From positions 1,054,001-1,118,000 of the forward strand of contig NZ_QEKM01000001.1 in NCBI RefSeq assembly GCF_003096555.1: DNA of 64,000 bases. The letters run 5' to 3'. The stretch is from Simplicispira sp. 125 (lineage in GTDB: Bacteria; Pseudomonadota; Gammaproteobacteria; Burkholderiales; Burkholderiaceae_C). The translations under genes were made by a program, and so were the position numbers. Every line of letters begins with the position of its first letter. Within the stretch, counting starts at the first letter, position 1. A model generated the notes under the pieces. It made no database searches. It had not been told where the DNA came from and worked only from the letters and a program-made list of their open reading frames with translations. Positions 8,622-17,697 of this stretch are shown here, piece after piece.

Positions 8622-9947
8622 ATGTTTGACCCCCAAAACAACGCCCTGGCGCCACGTATCTGGGAAGTTGGCGCGCTATGCCGCGCCGTGGCTGATGCTT
8701 TGCAGGCGCGCTTCAATCCGGTCGCGGTGCGCGGAGAGATCACCGGCTTTTCGCGCGCATCCAGCGGGCATTGCTACTTTTCCATCAAGGACACGCAGGG
8801 GCAGATCCGCTGCGCCATGTTCCGCAGCGCTGCCAGCCGCCTCGACTTTGTGCCGCGCGACGGTGAACTGGTCGAGTTGCGCGGGCGCCTGGGCGTGTAC
8901 GAGGCGCGTGGCGACCTGCAGCTCGTTGTAGAAAGCCTGCAGCGGGCCGGCCAAGGTGCTTTGTTTGAACAGTTTTTGCGCCTGAAGGCCCGGCTGGAGG
9001 CTGAAGGCCTGTTCGACACGGCCCGCAAACGCCCGCTGCCCCTGATGCCGCGCGGCATTGGCCTGGTCACCTCGCCCGGTGCCGCAGCCTTACACGACGT
9101 GGTGACGGCGTTGCGTCGGCGGGTTCCCCATCTGCCCGTGGTGCTGGTGCCAGCACTGGTGCAGGGCGAAGGCGCGGCACCATCCTTGTGCACAGCGCTA
9201 TCAAAACTGTATCTGATGGCGCAAGCTGGGCAAGCGCCAGGGGCCGATTTGGCTAAAAATCCTCCAATCGATGCGATCTTGCTGGTGCGTGGTGGTGGCT
9301 CCATCGAAGACTTGTGGGCCTTCAATGACGAGCAACTGGCCCGCACCATCGTGCAAAGCCCTGTGCCGGTGGTCAGTGGCGTGGGGCACGAAACCGACTT
9401 CACCGTGGCCGACTTCTGTGCCGATCTGCGGGCGCCCACCCCTACAGCCGCCGCCGAACTGGTGGCCCAGCCACGCGGCGTGTGGCTGGGTGCGCTGGAC
9501 CTGCTGGCAACGCGGCTGGGCGACGGCGTGCAGCGCCAGATCGAGCAGCGCAGCCAGCGCCTGGACCAAGTGGCCGCACGCTTGGGCCGTCCGTCGGGCC
9601 TGGTGGTGCGCGAACAGCAACGCAGCGCCCGCCTGGCCGAGCGCATGCGCCGTGCAGTGCTATTGAAAATGCAGCTTCTCGCGCACAACCAGCAAGCGCT
9701 AGAGGCTGATTTTTTAGTAAAGATGCAGCAAAACCTGGCCGATCATCGCCAGCGCCTGGAGCGCGCTGCCTTGCGCCTGCAGTTGCTCGATCCGTACCTG
9801 GTACTGCAGCGCGGCTACGCCCTGCTCAGCGATAGCCAGGGCCACGCGGTGACCAGCGTGCAGCAAACCCAGCCCGGCGCCGCCTTGCAGGCCACGCTGG
9901 CCGATGGCGCGCTCGACCTGGTAGTGCAGCCGCCCAAGCCACGGTAG
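8622..9947 (+). CDS. xseA: Exodeoxyribonuclease VII large subunit
   Basis: 441 residues. It degrades single-stranded DNA with the XseB subunit. The N-terminal OB fold is recognisable in '[23 protein letters not shown]' (residues about 33-57), the catalytic core in '[18 protein letters not shown]' and '[30 protein letters not shown]', and a coiled-coil C-terminus follows. Odd: between the core strands (about residues 192-213) there is an insert, '[18 protein letters not shown]' and following residues, encoded by a copy of the dispersed palindromic element, and a second element-like stretch lies around residues 347-366. xseB is not adjacent. Confidence 0.96.
   Translation: MFDPQNNALAPRIWEVGALCRAVADALQARFNPVAVRGEITGFSRASSGHCYFSIKDTQGQIRCAMFRSAASRLDFVPRDGELVELRGRLGVYEARGDLQLVVESLQRAGQGALFEQFLRLKARLEAEGLFDTARKRPLPLMPRGIGLVTSPGAAALHDVVTALRRRVPHLPVVLVPALVQGEGAAPSLCTALSKLYLMAQAGQAPGADLAKNPPIDAILLVRGGGSIEDLWAFNDEQLARTIVQSPVPVVSGVGHETDFTVADFCADLRAPTPTAAAELVAQPRGVWLGALDLLATRLGDGVQRQIEQRSQRLDQVAARLGRPSGLVVREQQRSARLAERMRRAVLLKMQLLAHNQQALEADFLVKMQQNLADHRQRLERAALRLQLLDPYLVLQRGYALLSDSQGHAVTSVQQTQPGAALQATLADGALDLVVQPPKPR
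9194..9260. repeat. Dispersed palindromic element, in-frame copy 1 in xseA
   Basis: Contains AGCGCTATCAAAA at one end and AAGCGCCAGGGGCCGATTT at the other, the two conserved half-elements of the intergenic repeat. It encodes an insert at a loop between conserved exonuclease VII blocks without breaking the frame. Confidence 0.7.
9659..9718. repeat. Dispersed palindromic element, in-frame copy 2 in xseA
   Basis: Contains GCTATTGAAAATGCAGCTTC and CAAGCGCTAGAGGCTGATTT; the second block is nearly identical to the right half of intergenic copies such as 41706-41757. It encodes part of the helical C-terminal region. Confidence 0.65.
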
Positions 9948-10084
9948 AGCAGGGCGGCCCTGCGGGGCATACGCACAGGACTGCAAGGGTTGGTGCTTCT
10001 TCCTACAATGGTCGGGTGACATCCCGCCGTCCGCGCATCGCGCGCATGGTGCCCTACAACAAAACCACCATAAGGAACACCCCC

Positions 10085-10666
10085 ATGGAACATACCCTGC
10101 CCGCGCTGCCCTACGCCATTGATGCCCTGGCCCCGAACTACAGCCAGGAAACGCTGGAGTACCACCATGGCAAGCACCACAACGCCTATGTGGTGAACCT
10201 CAACAACCTGCAAAAGGGCACCGAATTCGAATCGATGACCCTGGAAGAAATCATCAAGAAATCCAGCGGTGGCATCTACAACAACGCAGCCCAGATCTGG
10301 AACCACACCTTCTTCTGGAACTGCATGGCTCCGAGCGGTGGCGGCGAGCCCAGCGGAGCGCTGGCTGCAGCCATCAACGCAAAATTTGGCTCCTATGCCG
10401 CTTTCAAGGAAGCCTTTGTCAAGAGCGCCGTGGGCAACTTCGGCTCCGGCTGGACCTGGCTGGTGAAGAAGGCGGACGGTAGCGTGGACATCGTCAACAC
10501 CGGCGCTGCCGGCACGCCGCTGACCACTGCCGACAAGGCACTGCTGACCGTAGACGTGTGGGAACACGCTTACTACATCGACTACCGCAACGCCCGCCCT
10601 AAGTTTGTCGAGACTTTCCTCGACAAGCTGGTCAACTGGAAGTTTGCCGAAGCCAACTTCGCCTGA
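10085..10666 (+). CDS. sodB: Superoxide dismutase (Fe-type)
   Basis: 193 residues. It converts superoxide to oxygen and hydrogen peroxide. The metal ligands are visible in family context: His in 'LEYHHGKHH', His in '[10 protein letters not shown]', and Asp/His in '[19 protein letters not shown]'. The N-terminus '[17 protein letters not shown]' and the short length favour the iron (SodB) type, but metal choice is not certain from sequence. The start at ATG 10085 gives the standard N-terminus. A strong terminator follows, so it is a single-gene unit. The preceding 137 bases hold the promoter; I see no Fur box. Confidence 0.96.
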   Translation: MEHTLPALPYAIDALAPNYSQETLEYHHGKHHNAYVVNLNNLQKGTEFESMTLEEIIKKSSGGIYNNAAQIWNHTFFWNCMAPSGGGEPSGALAAAINAKFGSYAAFKEAFVKSAVGNFGSGWTWLVKKADGSVDIVNTGAAGTPLTTADKALLTVDVWEHAYYIDYRNARPKFVETFLDKLVNWKFAEANFA

Positions 10667-10702
10667 GCGAACAGGCGCTGCGGTGGCAGCGCTTCAAACC
10701 CG

Positions 10703-10740
10703 AAAAAAAGGGCCCGAAGAGCGATCCTCGGGCCCTTTCT
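10703..10740 (+). terminator. Rho-independent terminator after sodB
   Basis: Stem AGGGCCCGA / TCGGGCCCT with a 10-base loop, flanked by an A-run and TTTCT. Confidence 0.85.
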
Positions 10741-10767
10741 CATGGGCGCGCGAAGATGAAATTTTGT

Positions 10768-10785
10768 AAGTCTTATAGAAGACTT
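10768..10785. promoter_or_regulatory. Inverted repeat upstream of monomeric icd
   Basis: AAGTCTT-ATAG-AAGACTT, two 7-base arms around 4 bases, in the AT-rich leader 171 bases upstream of the isocitrate dehydrogenase start. It has the form of a GntR-type or similar dimer operator; the regulator is not known from this window. Confidence 0.5.
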
Positions 10786-10955
10786 CAAAAAAAAGTCGAT
10801 TCATCGTTAGAATATTTCGTATTGTGATATTTGATTGCAAAATCGTCCCCCTTGAAATTTCGCCTCAAGCACAATCCTCTGGCGTCTGACCATGCGACGC
10901 GCGCTGGGCTGCAGCCCGGCTGTGCGACCCCTGTTTTTGTTCACTGAGAGAAAAG

Positions 10956-13193
10956 ATGAGCATCCAGCAACCCACCATCCTCTATACCTTGACCGACGAA
11001 GCACCGCGCCTGGCCACGGCGTCGTTCTTGCCCATCGTGCGCAGCTTTACCGCGCCCGCTGGCATCCATGTGGAGGAAACCGATATTTCGGTGGCAGCCC
11101 GCGTTTTGGCTTCTTTCCCTGAGCGTTTGACGGACGCTCAAAGGGTGCCCAACACCCTGGCCGAACTGGGCCAGAAAACCCTGCAGCCCGATGCCAACAT
11201 CATCAAGCTGCCCAACATCAGCGCTTCGGTGGGCCAGTTGATTGCCTGCATCAAAGAGCTGCAGGGCAAGGGCTATGCCATTCCCGACTATCCTGAAGAC
11301 CCCAAGAGCGACGAAGAAAAAGAGGTGCGTGCGCGCTATGCCAAGTGCATTGGCAGCGCCGTGAACCCGGTGCTGCGCGAGGGCAATTCGGACCGCCGTG
11401 CACCCCGTGCCGTCAAGGAATACGCACGCAAAAATCCGCATTCAATGGCCGACTGGAGCCAGGCATCGCGCTCGCATGTCTCGCACATGCACCACGGTGA
11501 CTTCTATGCCGGCGAGAAATCGATGACGCTGGATGCCGCCTGCGACGTGAAGATGGAGCTCACGACCAAAAGCGGTCAGACCATTGTGCTCAAGCCCAAG
11601 GTGTCGCTCAAGGCGGGCGAAGTCATCGACAGCATGTTCATGAGCAAAAAAGCGCTGGTCGAGTTTTACGAAAACGAGATTCAAGACGCCTTCAAGACGG
11701 GCGTGATGTTCTCGCTGCACGTCAAGGCCACGATGATGAAGGTCTCGCACCCCATCGTCTTCGGCCACTGCGTGAAAATTTTCTACAAAGACGCCTTTGC
11801 CAAGCACGGCAAGCTGTTCGAAGAATTGGGTGTTAACGTCAATAACGGCATGGCAAACCTGTACGAAAAGGTCGCCACGCTGCCCACCGCCCAGCGCGAA
11901 GAGGTCCTCAAGGACCTGCACGCCTGCCACGAAGGCCGCCCCGAGCTGGCCATGGTCGATTCGGCCAAGGGCATCACCAACTTCCACTCGCCCAACGACA
12001 TCATCGTGGACGCCTCCATGCCCGCCATGATCCGCAATGGCGGCAAGATGTGGGGCGCAGACGGCCGCCTGAAAGACGTCAAGGCCGTGATGCCTGAATC
12101 AACGTTTGCCCGCATTTACCAGGAGATGATCAACTTCTGCAAATGGCACGGCAACTTCGACCCGCGCACCATGGGCACTGTGCCCAACGTTGGTTTGATG
12201 GCGCAGCAGGCCGAGGAATATGGCTCGCACGACAAGACCTTCGAGATCCAGGAGGACGGCGTCGCCAACATCATCGATCTGGCCACGGGCAAAGTGCTGC
12301 TTTCGCAGAACGTGGAACAGGGCGATATCTGGCGCATGTGCCAGGTCAAGGACGCACCGATCCGCGACTGGGTCAAGCTGGCCGTTACGCGCGCGCGCAA
12401 CTCGGGCATGCCGGCGGTGTTCTGGCTCGATCCGTACCGCCCGCACGAGGCCGAATTGATCAAGAAGGTCGAGGCCTATCTGAAAGACCACGACACCACG
12501 GGCCTGGACATCCAGATCATGAGCCAGGTGCGCGCCATGCGTTACACGCTCGAGCGCGTGATCCGCGGCCTGGACACCATCTCGGTGACCGGCAACATCC
12601 TGCGCGACTACCTGACCGACCTGTTTCCCATCATGGAGCTGGGCACCAGCGCCAAGATGCTGTCTATCGTGCCGTTGATGGCGGGCGGCGGCATGTACGA
12701 GACCGGTGCGGGCGGCTCGGCGCCCAAGCATGTGCAGCAGTTGGTCGAAGAAAACCACCTGCGCTGGGATTCGCTGGGCGAGTTTCTGGCGCTGGCCGTA
12801 TCGCTCGAAGACCTCGGCCTCAAGACCGGCAACGCACAGGCCAAAATCCTGGCGCAGACGCTTGATGCCGCCACCGGCAAGCTGCTGGAAAACAACAAAA
12901 ACCCGTCTCCCAAGACCGGGCAGCTCGACAACCGTGGCAGCCAGTTTTATCTGGCCCTGTACTGGGCGCAAGCCTTGGCGGAACAAACCGACGACGCTGC
13001 ATTGGCCGCCAAGTTTGCCCCGCTGGCTGCCAAGCTGGCCGCAGGCGAGCAGGCCATCGTGGCTGAGCTCGCCGCAGTGCAGGGCAAGGCCGTGGATATT
13101 GGCGGTTACTACCAGCCTGACCTGGACAAGCTCAACGCCATCATGCGCCCGAGCGCAACGCTCAACGCAGCCCTGGCCACCATGCAAAGCTGA
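10956..13193 (+). CDS. icd: Isocitrate dehydrogenase, NADP-dependent, monomeric type
   Basis: 745 residues, the full length of the monomeric 80-kDa IDH family. It oxidatively decarboxylates isocitrate to 2-oxoglutarate with NADP. Family blocks include '[22 protein letters not shown]', '[19 protein letters not shown]'-type sequence and '[24 protein letters not shown]'. It is unrelated in length and architecture to the dimeric IDH encoded 1.1 kb downstream. The start follows a purine-rich leader (GAGAGAAAAG). Upstream is a 215-base AT-rich region with the AAGTCTT inverted repeat; a terminator follows. Confidence 0.96.
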   Translation: MSIQQPTILYTLTDEAPRLATASFLPIVRSFTAPAGIHVEETDISVAARVLASFPERLTDAQRVPNTLAELGQKTLQPDANIIKLPNISASVGQLIACIKELQGKGYAIPDYPEDPKSDEEKEVRARYAKCIGSAVNPVLREGNSDRRAPRAVKEYARKNPHSMADWSQASRSHVSHMHHGDFYAGEKSMTLDAACDVKMELTTKSGQTIVLKPKVSLKAGEVIDSMFMSKKALVEFYENEIQDAFKTGVMFSLHVKATMMKVSHPIVFGHCVKIFYKDAFAKHGKLFEELGVNVNNGMANLYEKVATLPTAQREEVLKDLHACHEGRPELAMVDSAKGITNFHSPNDIIVDASMPAMIRNGGKMWGADGRLKDVKAVMPESTFARIYQEMINFCKWHGNFDPRTMGTVPNVGLMAQQAEEYGSHDKTFEIQEDGVANIIDLATGKVLLSQNVEQGDIWRMCQVKDAPIRDWVKLAVTRARNSGMPAVFWLDPYRPHEAELIKKVEAYLKDHDTTGLDIQIMSQVRAMRYTLERVIRGLDTISVTGNILRDYLTDLFPIMELGTSAKMLSIVPLMAGGGMYETGAGGSAPKHVQQLVEENHLRWDSLGEFLALAVSLEDLGLKTGNAQAKILAQTLDAATGKLLENNKNPSPKTGQLDNRGSQFYLALYWAQALAEQTDDAALAAKFAPLAAKLAAGEQAIVAELAAVQGKAVDIGGYYQPDLDKLNAIMRPSATLNAALATMQS

Positions 13194-13258
13194 TCTCTGC
13201 GGCTGCATTTTTGCCAGATCGGGGCCTGCGCCCCCGGGTTGGGCAACAAGCGCAGCGC

Positions 13259-13299
13259 AAAAGGCCGGTCCACCCACGCGGGTAGACCGGCCTTTTTTG
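13259..13299 (+). terminator. Rho-independent terminator after monomeric icd
   Basis: Stem AAGGCCGGTC / GACCGGCCTT with a T-run. The A-run on the left allows it to serve the convergent minus-strand DUF192 gene as well. Confidence 0.85.
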
Positions 13300-13327
13300 T
13301 GAGAGCGATCAGATGGGCAGGGCGCGG

Positions 13328-13798
13328 TCAGCGGTTCGCAGAGAAAGGCGTGCCGACCAGTTTGCTACCCGCCTTGATCGACTTCTTGGCAAACCAGCCC
13401 TGGTTCATCTCCAGCACAAAGCGAACGGGCTTGTCGGAGCAATGCGAATCGGTGGTTTCGGGTTTCATGTCGGCCAGGTTCACGATGGTGCCGTCATCGG
13501 CCACAAAAGCCGCTGTCAGCGCAAGCAAGGTGTTTTTCATCCAGAAGCACTGAATGCCCGGTTGATTGAACACAAACAACATGCCCTCATGCTGCGGCAT
13601 CTCCCTGCGATGCATCAGGCCGATCTGGCGCTCCTGGGGGCTGAGGGCCAGCTGCGCATCGATGCGGTGCATACCCGCGGTGAGCTGCACGCGCTGCAGG
13701 TTCAACTGTGGCTCTTGCGCCTGGGCCAGCGCGCCTGTCAACGCCAGCGCCCCCGTGCACACCAGCGCAGCAAAACGGGACAGGGAAATGGTTGTCAT
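13328..13798 (-). CDS. DUF192 family exported protein
   Basis: 156 residues. A signal peptide ('LSRFAALVCTGALALTGALAQAQ', cleavage near residue 27) is followed by a DUF192 domain recognisable from 'SPQERQIGLMHRREMPQHEGMLFVF' and 'CFWMKNTLLALTAAFVADDG'. DUF192 proteins are small periplasmic or membrane-anchored beta proteins without an established biochemical role. The ATG at 13798 was chosen because it opens the signal peptide. It is transcribed apart from the next minus-strand gene, which ends in a terminator just upstream of this start. Confidence 0.9.
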   Translation of the reverse strand: MTTISLSRFAALVCTGALALTGALAQAQEPQLNLQRVQLTAGMHRIDAQLALSPQERQIGLMHRREMPQHEGMLFVFNQPGIQCFWMKNTLLALTAAFVADDGTIVNLADMKPETTDSHCSDKPVRFVLEMNQGWFAKKSIKAGSKLVGTPFSANR

Positions 13799-13837
13799 GG
13801 GAGGTCTACCTTCAACAGAAAAAGTCCATCGCAGGCA

Positions 13838-13866
13838 CAAAAAAGCCCGCGGATGCGGGCAATTTT
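13838..13866 (-). terminator. Terminator of the small Ala/Lys-rich gene
   Basis: Stem GCCCGC-GGAT-GCGGGC with a T-run on the minus strand, just after the stop codon of the gene ending at 13913. Confidence 0.8.
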
Positions 13867-13912
13867 GTCGCAAATGGGAAGAAGGCACAGGGCCTGCTCC
13901 CACTTTGCTGCG

Positions 13913-14125
13913 TCAGACAGCCTTGGCAGCCGACTTGTGGGCCTTTTTCTTTGCCACTTTTTTGTGGGCTTTCTTGGCGGTCATCTTGGTTGCTGCAGGT
14001 GCTGGTGCAGCTGCCGCCGCTGCTTCGGGAGCTGCAGCAGGGGCTGCGGTGGCAGCGGGAGCCTGCTGTGCAAACGCACCTGCGGCAAACAGACCGGCGA
14101 TCAGGGCAGTGAGAAGCTTGTTCAT
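13913..14125 (-). CDS. Small exported Ala/Pro/Lys-rich protein
   Basis: 70 residues. The first 20 (MNKLLTALIAGLFAAGAFAQ) are a clear signal peptide with an AFA cleavage motif. The mature part is an Ala/Pro-rich linker followed by a strongly basic tail with repeated AKKAHKK-type units, like the tail of histone H1-like proteins but exported. No enzymatic domain. Such proteins are common in Comamonadaceae; a role in binding polyanions (LPS, nucleic acid) in the periplasm is only inference. The start is chosen by the signal peptide. It is divergent from the dimeric icd gene. Confidence 0.8.
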   Translation of the reverse strand: MNKLLTALIAGLFAAGAFAQQAPAATAAPAAAPEAAAAAAPAPAATKMTAKKAHKKVAKKKAHKSAAKAV

Positions 14126-14314
14126 AGAAACCTTTGACGTGCAAATGAAGAGTTTGATGCGTCGCAAAAAGACTGCGAAGCTTATTCACAACGCCCGCCA
14201 AACCGTGGCGTTGACAGGGTTTACCGGTTTTTTTGTCGATAGAATCAACCGGTTTAGAGAGTTTTGCCTAACCCGCTGAAGACCCTTCAGCATTCCATCG
14301 GAGACCTCACGTCC

Positions 14315-15574
14315 ATGACCAGCTACCAGCACATCAAGGTGCCTGCCGAAGGCACGAAAATCACCGTCAATGCCGACATGTCGCTGAATGTGCCGGACCA
14401 GCCGATCATTCCCTTCATCGAAGGCGACGGCACGGGCGGCGACATCACCCCGGTGATGCTCAAGGTGGTGGATGCAGCCGTGGCCAAGGCCTACGGCGGC
14501 AAAAAGAAGATCCACTGGATGGAGGTCTACGCCGGCGAGAAATCGACCAAGGTCTACGGCCCCGACGTCTGGCTGCCCGAGGAAACGCTCGCCGCCGTCA
14601 AGGACTACGTCGTCTCCATCAAGGGCCCGCTCACCACGCCCGTGGGCGGGGGCATCCGCTCGCTGAACGTGGCCCTGCGCCAGGAGCTCGACCTCTACGT
14701 CTGCCTGCGCCCCATCCAGTACTTCGACGGCGTGCCCTCGCCCGTGAAAGAGCCGCACAAGACCAACATGGTCATCTTCCGCGAGAACTCGGAAGACATC
14801 TACGCCGGCATCGAGTTCGAAGCCGAATCGGACAAAGCCAAGAAGCTCATCAAGATCCTGCAGGACGAATTCGGCGTCAAGAAGATCCGCTTCCCCAATA
14901 CTTCTGGCATCGGCATCAAACCCGTCTCGCGCGAAGGCACCGAGCGCCTGGTGCGCAAGGCCATCCAGTACGCCATCGACAACGACAAGCCCAGCGTGAC
15001 CATCGTGCACAAGGGCAACATCATGAAGTTCACCGAAGGGGGCTTCCGCGACTGGGCCTACGGCCTGGCGGCCAAGGAATTCGGCGCCGAGCTGATCGAC
15101 GGCGGCCCCTGGATGAAGTTCAAGAACCCCAAGACGGGCAAGGAAATCACCATCAAGGACAGCATTGCCGACGCCTTCCTGCAGCAAATTTTGCTGCGCC
15201 CGGCCGAATACAGCGTGATCGCCACGCTCAACCTGAACGGCGACTACGTTTCCGACGCGCTGGCTGCACAAGTGGGCGGCATCGGCATTGCCCCCGGCGC
15301 CAACCTGTCGGATACCATCGCCATGTTCGAAGCCACGCACGGCACGGCGCCCAAGTACGCCGGCAAGGACTACGTGAACCCCGGCTCCGAGATCCTCTCG
15401 GCCGAAATGATGCTGCGCCACATGGGCTGGACGGAAGCGGCCGACCTCATCATCAGCTCGATGAAGAAGTCGATTGCCAGCAAGAAGGTCACCTACGATT
15501 TCGCCCGCCTGATGGACGGCGCCACGCAGGTGAGCTGCTCGGGCTTTGGCCAGGTCATGATCGACCACATGTAA
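14315..15574 (+). CDS. icd: Isocitrate dehydrogenase, NADP-dependent, dimeric type
   Basis: 419 residues, close to the 416 of the E. coli enzyme. The substrate-binding and phosphorylatable serine block is intact ('[23 protein letters not shown]'), with '[10 protein letters not shown]' near the N-terminus, '[16 protein letters not shown]' around the metal-binding aspartates, and the NADP-preferring '[20 protein letters not shown]'. It catalyses the same TCA-cycle step as the monomeric enzyme 1.1 kb upstream. The start at ATG 14315 has GGAGA upstream; the longer TTG-initiated frame is not family sequence. A terminator follows. The intact serine site means control by an AceK-type kinase is possible. 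Confidence 0.97.
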   Translation: MTSYQHIKVPAEGTKITVNADMSLNVPDQPIIPFIEGDGTGGDITPVMLKVVDAAVAKAYGGKKKIHWMEVYAGEKSTKVYGPDVWLPEETLAAVKDYVVSIKGPLTTPVGGGIRSLNVALRQELDLYVCLRPIQYFDGVPSPVKEPHKTNMVIFRENSEDIYAGIEFEAESDKAKKLIKILQDEFGVKKIRFPNTSGIGIKPVSREGTERLVRKAIQYAIDNDKPSVTIVHKGNIMKFTEGGFRDWAYGLAAKEFGAELIDGGPWMKFKNPKTGKEITIKDSIADAFLQQILLRPAEYSVIATLNLNGDYVSDALAAQVGGIGIAPGANLSDTIAMFEATHGTAPKYAGKDYVNPGSEILSAEMMLRHMGWTEAADLIISSMKKSIASKKVTYDFARLMDGATQVSCSGFGQVMIDHM

Positions 15575-15613
15575 GCGCGTCTCAGGGCCTCACCGGAGCG
15601 CCTTGAAACCTGT

Positions 15614-15648
15614 CCCCGCACCCATGGAGCATGGCGCGGGTTTTTTTT
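15614..15648 (+). terminator. Rho-independent terminator after dimeric icd
   Basis: CCCGC ... GCGGG stem containing an inner CCATG/CATGG, followed by eight T residues. Confidence 0.85.
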
Positions 15649-15720
15649 GGGCCGCCATCGTCCGGGGGGACATATCTTCCGATATCAGATGACCTTGCAA
15701 CGGGTGAAGGGCTGGCTTTG

Positions 15721-15765
15721 AAAAAGGAATGGGCGCCGTCACGGCATGTTACGGCGCCCATTCCT
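15721..15765 (-). terminator. Terminator of the mmsB gene
   Basis: A perfect 15-base inverted repeat (AGGAATGGGCGCCGT, loop of 11, complement) with a T-run on the minus strand, just past the mmsB stop codon. Confidence 0.85.
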
Positions 15766-15792
15766 ATCAAAGAAGGGCCGCAGCCCCGCAGA

Positions 15793-16689
15793 TCAACCCT
15801 TCTTTTGCAGCATCTTGATCACGCTGGAAAAATCTTCTCCGCCGTGCCCTGCCAGGCTGTGCGCGGCATAAATGGCGCGCGCCATGCCGCCCAGGGGGGT
15901 GCTGGCTTTCACGGCCATGGCGTTTTCTTGCGACAGGCCCAGGTCCTTGAGCATCAGGTCGGTGCCAAAGCCGCCGGTGTAGCCACGGGTGGCGGCGCTG
16001 GCTTCTTGCACGCCGGGGTAGGGGTTGTAGACCTCCAGCGCCCAGTTGCCACCCGAGCTGCGGCGCATGATTTCAGACAGCACCTTGGGGTCCAGGCCAT
16101 TGGCCACGCCCAGGGCGATGGCTTCGCTGGTGCCCACCATGAGGATGCCGAGCAGCATGTTGTTGCAGATCTTGGCGGTCTGGCCGGCGCCCACGGCCCC
16201 GGCGTGGAAGATGTTCTTACCCATTTTTTCAAGCAGGGGCCGGGCGCGCTCCAGCGCCGCTGCGTCGCCGCCGACCATGAAGGTCAGCGTGCCGGCAATG
16301 GCGCCGCCGGTGCCGCCCGACACCGGCGCGTCGATGAACTGCACGCCCTGCGCCTCGGCGGCCTTGGCCACCTTTTGCGAAGTCGCGGCGGCGATGGTCG
16401 ACGAATCGATCACCAGCGTGCCCTTGGCAATGTGCGCCAGCAGGCCCGGCTGGCCGTTGGCACCGAAGAACAGGCCGTCGACATGGTGGCTCGCGGGCAG
16501 CATGGTGATGACCGCTTCAGCGCCTTGCACGGCGGCGAAAGCGTCTGTCGCAATCGGCACGCCACTGGCCGCGAGCTGCTCGCAGGCGGCTTTGGACAGG
16601 TCGAACGCGCGCACTTCGTGGCCCGCCTTGTGCAGGTTCAGGGCCATAGGGCCGCCCATGTGGCCCAGGCCGATGAATGCGATTTTCAT
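15793..16689 (-). CDS. mmsB: 3-hydroxyisobutyrate dehydrogenase
   Basis: 298 residues of the beta-hydroxyacid dehydrogenase family. The N-terminal NAD site is 'IAFIGLGHMGGPMALNLHKAGH', the substrate-binding block 'DAPVSGGTGGAIAGTLTFMVGG', and the catalytic lysine in 'GAGQTAKICNNMLLG' (near residue 170). It oxidises 3-hydroxyisobutyrate to methylmalonate semialdehyde in valine breakdown; the next step, MmsA, is encoded in the same cluster, which supports the assignment over other family activities. A long terminator hairpin follows. Confidence 0.93.
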   Translation of the reverse strand: MKIAFIGLGHMGGPMALNLHKAGHEVRAFDLSKAACEQLAASGVPIATDAFAAVQGAEAVITMLPASHHVDGLFFGANGQPGLLAHIAKGTLVIDSSTIAAATSQKVAKAAEAQGVQFIDAPVSGGTGGAIAGTLTFMVGGDAAALERARPLLEKMGKNIFHAGAVGAGQTAKICNNMLLGILMVGTSEAIALGVANGLDPKVLSEIMRRSSGGNWALEVYNPYPGVQEASAATRGYTGGFGTDLMLKDLGLSQENAMAVKASTPLGGMARAIYAAHSLAGHGGEDFSSVIKMLQKKG

Positions 16690-16727
16690 GGTGTTGTCTC
16701 CGGTGGTGGTGAGTGAAATGGTATGGA

Positions 16728-16783
16728 TTTGATAGCTGCCAGCGCTTTACAGCTAAGCGCTAGAGGCCAAAATGGCTTGAATT
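16728..16783. repeat. Dispersed palindromic element
   Basis: TTGATAGCTGCCAGCGCTTTA at the left (20 of these bases conserved elsewhere) and AAGCGCTAGAGGCC at the right, ending exactly at the stop codon of the DUF488 gene. Confidence 0.85.
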
Positions 16784-17173
16784 TCAGGGGGCAACGTCCG
16801 CGCCGCGCGCCAGCAGCTCGGCGCGCAGCACCGAGCGGTGGCAGCGCGCCTCCTCTTCGCAGTAGCAGCCGACTGACATGGCGCTGTGGTGCGACAGCGC
16901 GGCCAGCAGGTCGAGCGTGCGGCTGGCCTCGGGCTGGGCCAGCTCCTTGCGGAACTGTTTGATGAACTGCTCCCATTCCTTGTCGGTCTGCGCCTGCTGG
17001 CCCTGGGCCATGAGTTCGGCGCTGGGCGAGAGCAGCGGGTACCACACGTCGTAGTAGTCGCGGCTGGCGAACTCGGCTTTGGGCACGCCGCGTGGCGGGC
17101 GGCGCACGGTGCCGATGCGCGTGCCTTCCCCTGCTGCGCGCGGGGTGCCGAGGCGGACGATGCGAAGGGGCAT
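16784..17173 (-). CDS. DUF488 family protein
   Basis: 129 residues beginning 'MPLRIVRLGTPRAAGEGTRIGTVRRPPRG', with 'DVWYPLLSPSAELM' and a C-terminal 'CYCEEEARCHRSVLRAEL', which matches the DUF488 conserved Cys/His block. The function of DUF488 is unknown. The ATG at 17173 was chosen on family grounds and follows a GGAGG-type site. It lies inside the valine-catabolic cluster with no obvious metabolic link; 26 bases separate it from the TfoX-like gene upstream. The stop codon abuts a dispersed repeat element. Confidence 0.85.
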   Translation of the reverse strand: MPLRIVRLGTPRAAGEGTRIGTVRRPPRGVPKAEFASRDYYDVWYPLLSPSAELMAQGQQAQTDKEWEQFIKQFRKELAQPEASRTLDLLAALSHHSAMSVGCYCEEEARCHRSVLRAELLARGADVAP

Positions 17174-17199
17174 GGTGGTTTCCTCCGGGTCAATGGATA

Positions 17200-17637
17200 T
17201 CAGTCTTCGGCGTCGAAGATGCTGTGTCTTCTGCGGGCCGGCTGGGCGCTGGTTTTCTTCTTTGTGCCTGCGCCGGGCGCTTTCTTGCGCGGCGGCGTGG
17301 CCTTGGCCTGGGGGTTGTAAGCCAGGGCTTCTTCCAGCCAGAAGATCCACTGCGCGCGCGTGGCGTAGCCGTTGGGTTCGACCCAGAAGTAGCCCTGCAT
17401 GCCGCCACCAGGCGAGAGTTCGCGCGTGTTCTGCATCTCCTGGAACTCGCCATGCCGCTCGGGCGGTAGGCGCAGCAGCAACTCATCGCCCTTGACGCCG
17501 ATGCACAGCTTGCCGTCCACGAAGAAGCAGTAGCTGCCGAACAGGGTGCGCTCGTCCACATCGTCGCGCCGCGCCAGAAAAGCGCGCACGGCGTTGATCA
17601 GGTGCAGCGTTGCGTCGGCAATGGGGCGGGCGGGCAT
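17200..17637 (-). CDS. TfoX/Sxy N-terminal-domain protein
   Basis: 145 residues. Residues about 10-105 fit the TfoX N-terminal domain ('DERTLFGSYCFFVDGKLCIGVKGDELLLRLPPE'), followed by a basic, Pro/Lys-rich tail (TPPRKKAPGAGTKKK). Full TfoX/Sxy proteins activate competence genes with CRP; single-domain relatives such as this one are of unknown function. It lies 60 bases downstream of the acyl-CoA dehydrogenase and probably shares its transcript. Confidence 0.82.
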   Translation of the reverse strand: MPARPIADATLHLINAVRAFLARRDDVDERTLFGSYCFFVDGKLCIGVKGDELLLRLPPERHGEFQEMQNTRELSPGGGMQGYFWVEPNGYATRAQWIFWLEEALAYNPQAKATPPRKKAPGAGTKKKTSAQPARRRHSIFDAED

Positions 17638-17697
17638 GGGTGTGGATGAAATAGGCCGCTAACGCTGATGCATCAATCGCCAGAAGCTATGAAAAAC

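Noticed and set aside
14211..14245. Sigma-70 promoter for dimeric icd (TTGACA and TAGAAT)
   Set aside because: The two hexamers are 23 bases apart, too far for a standard promoter, so no call was made.
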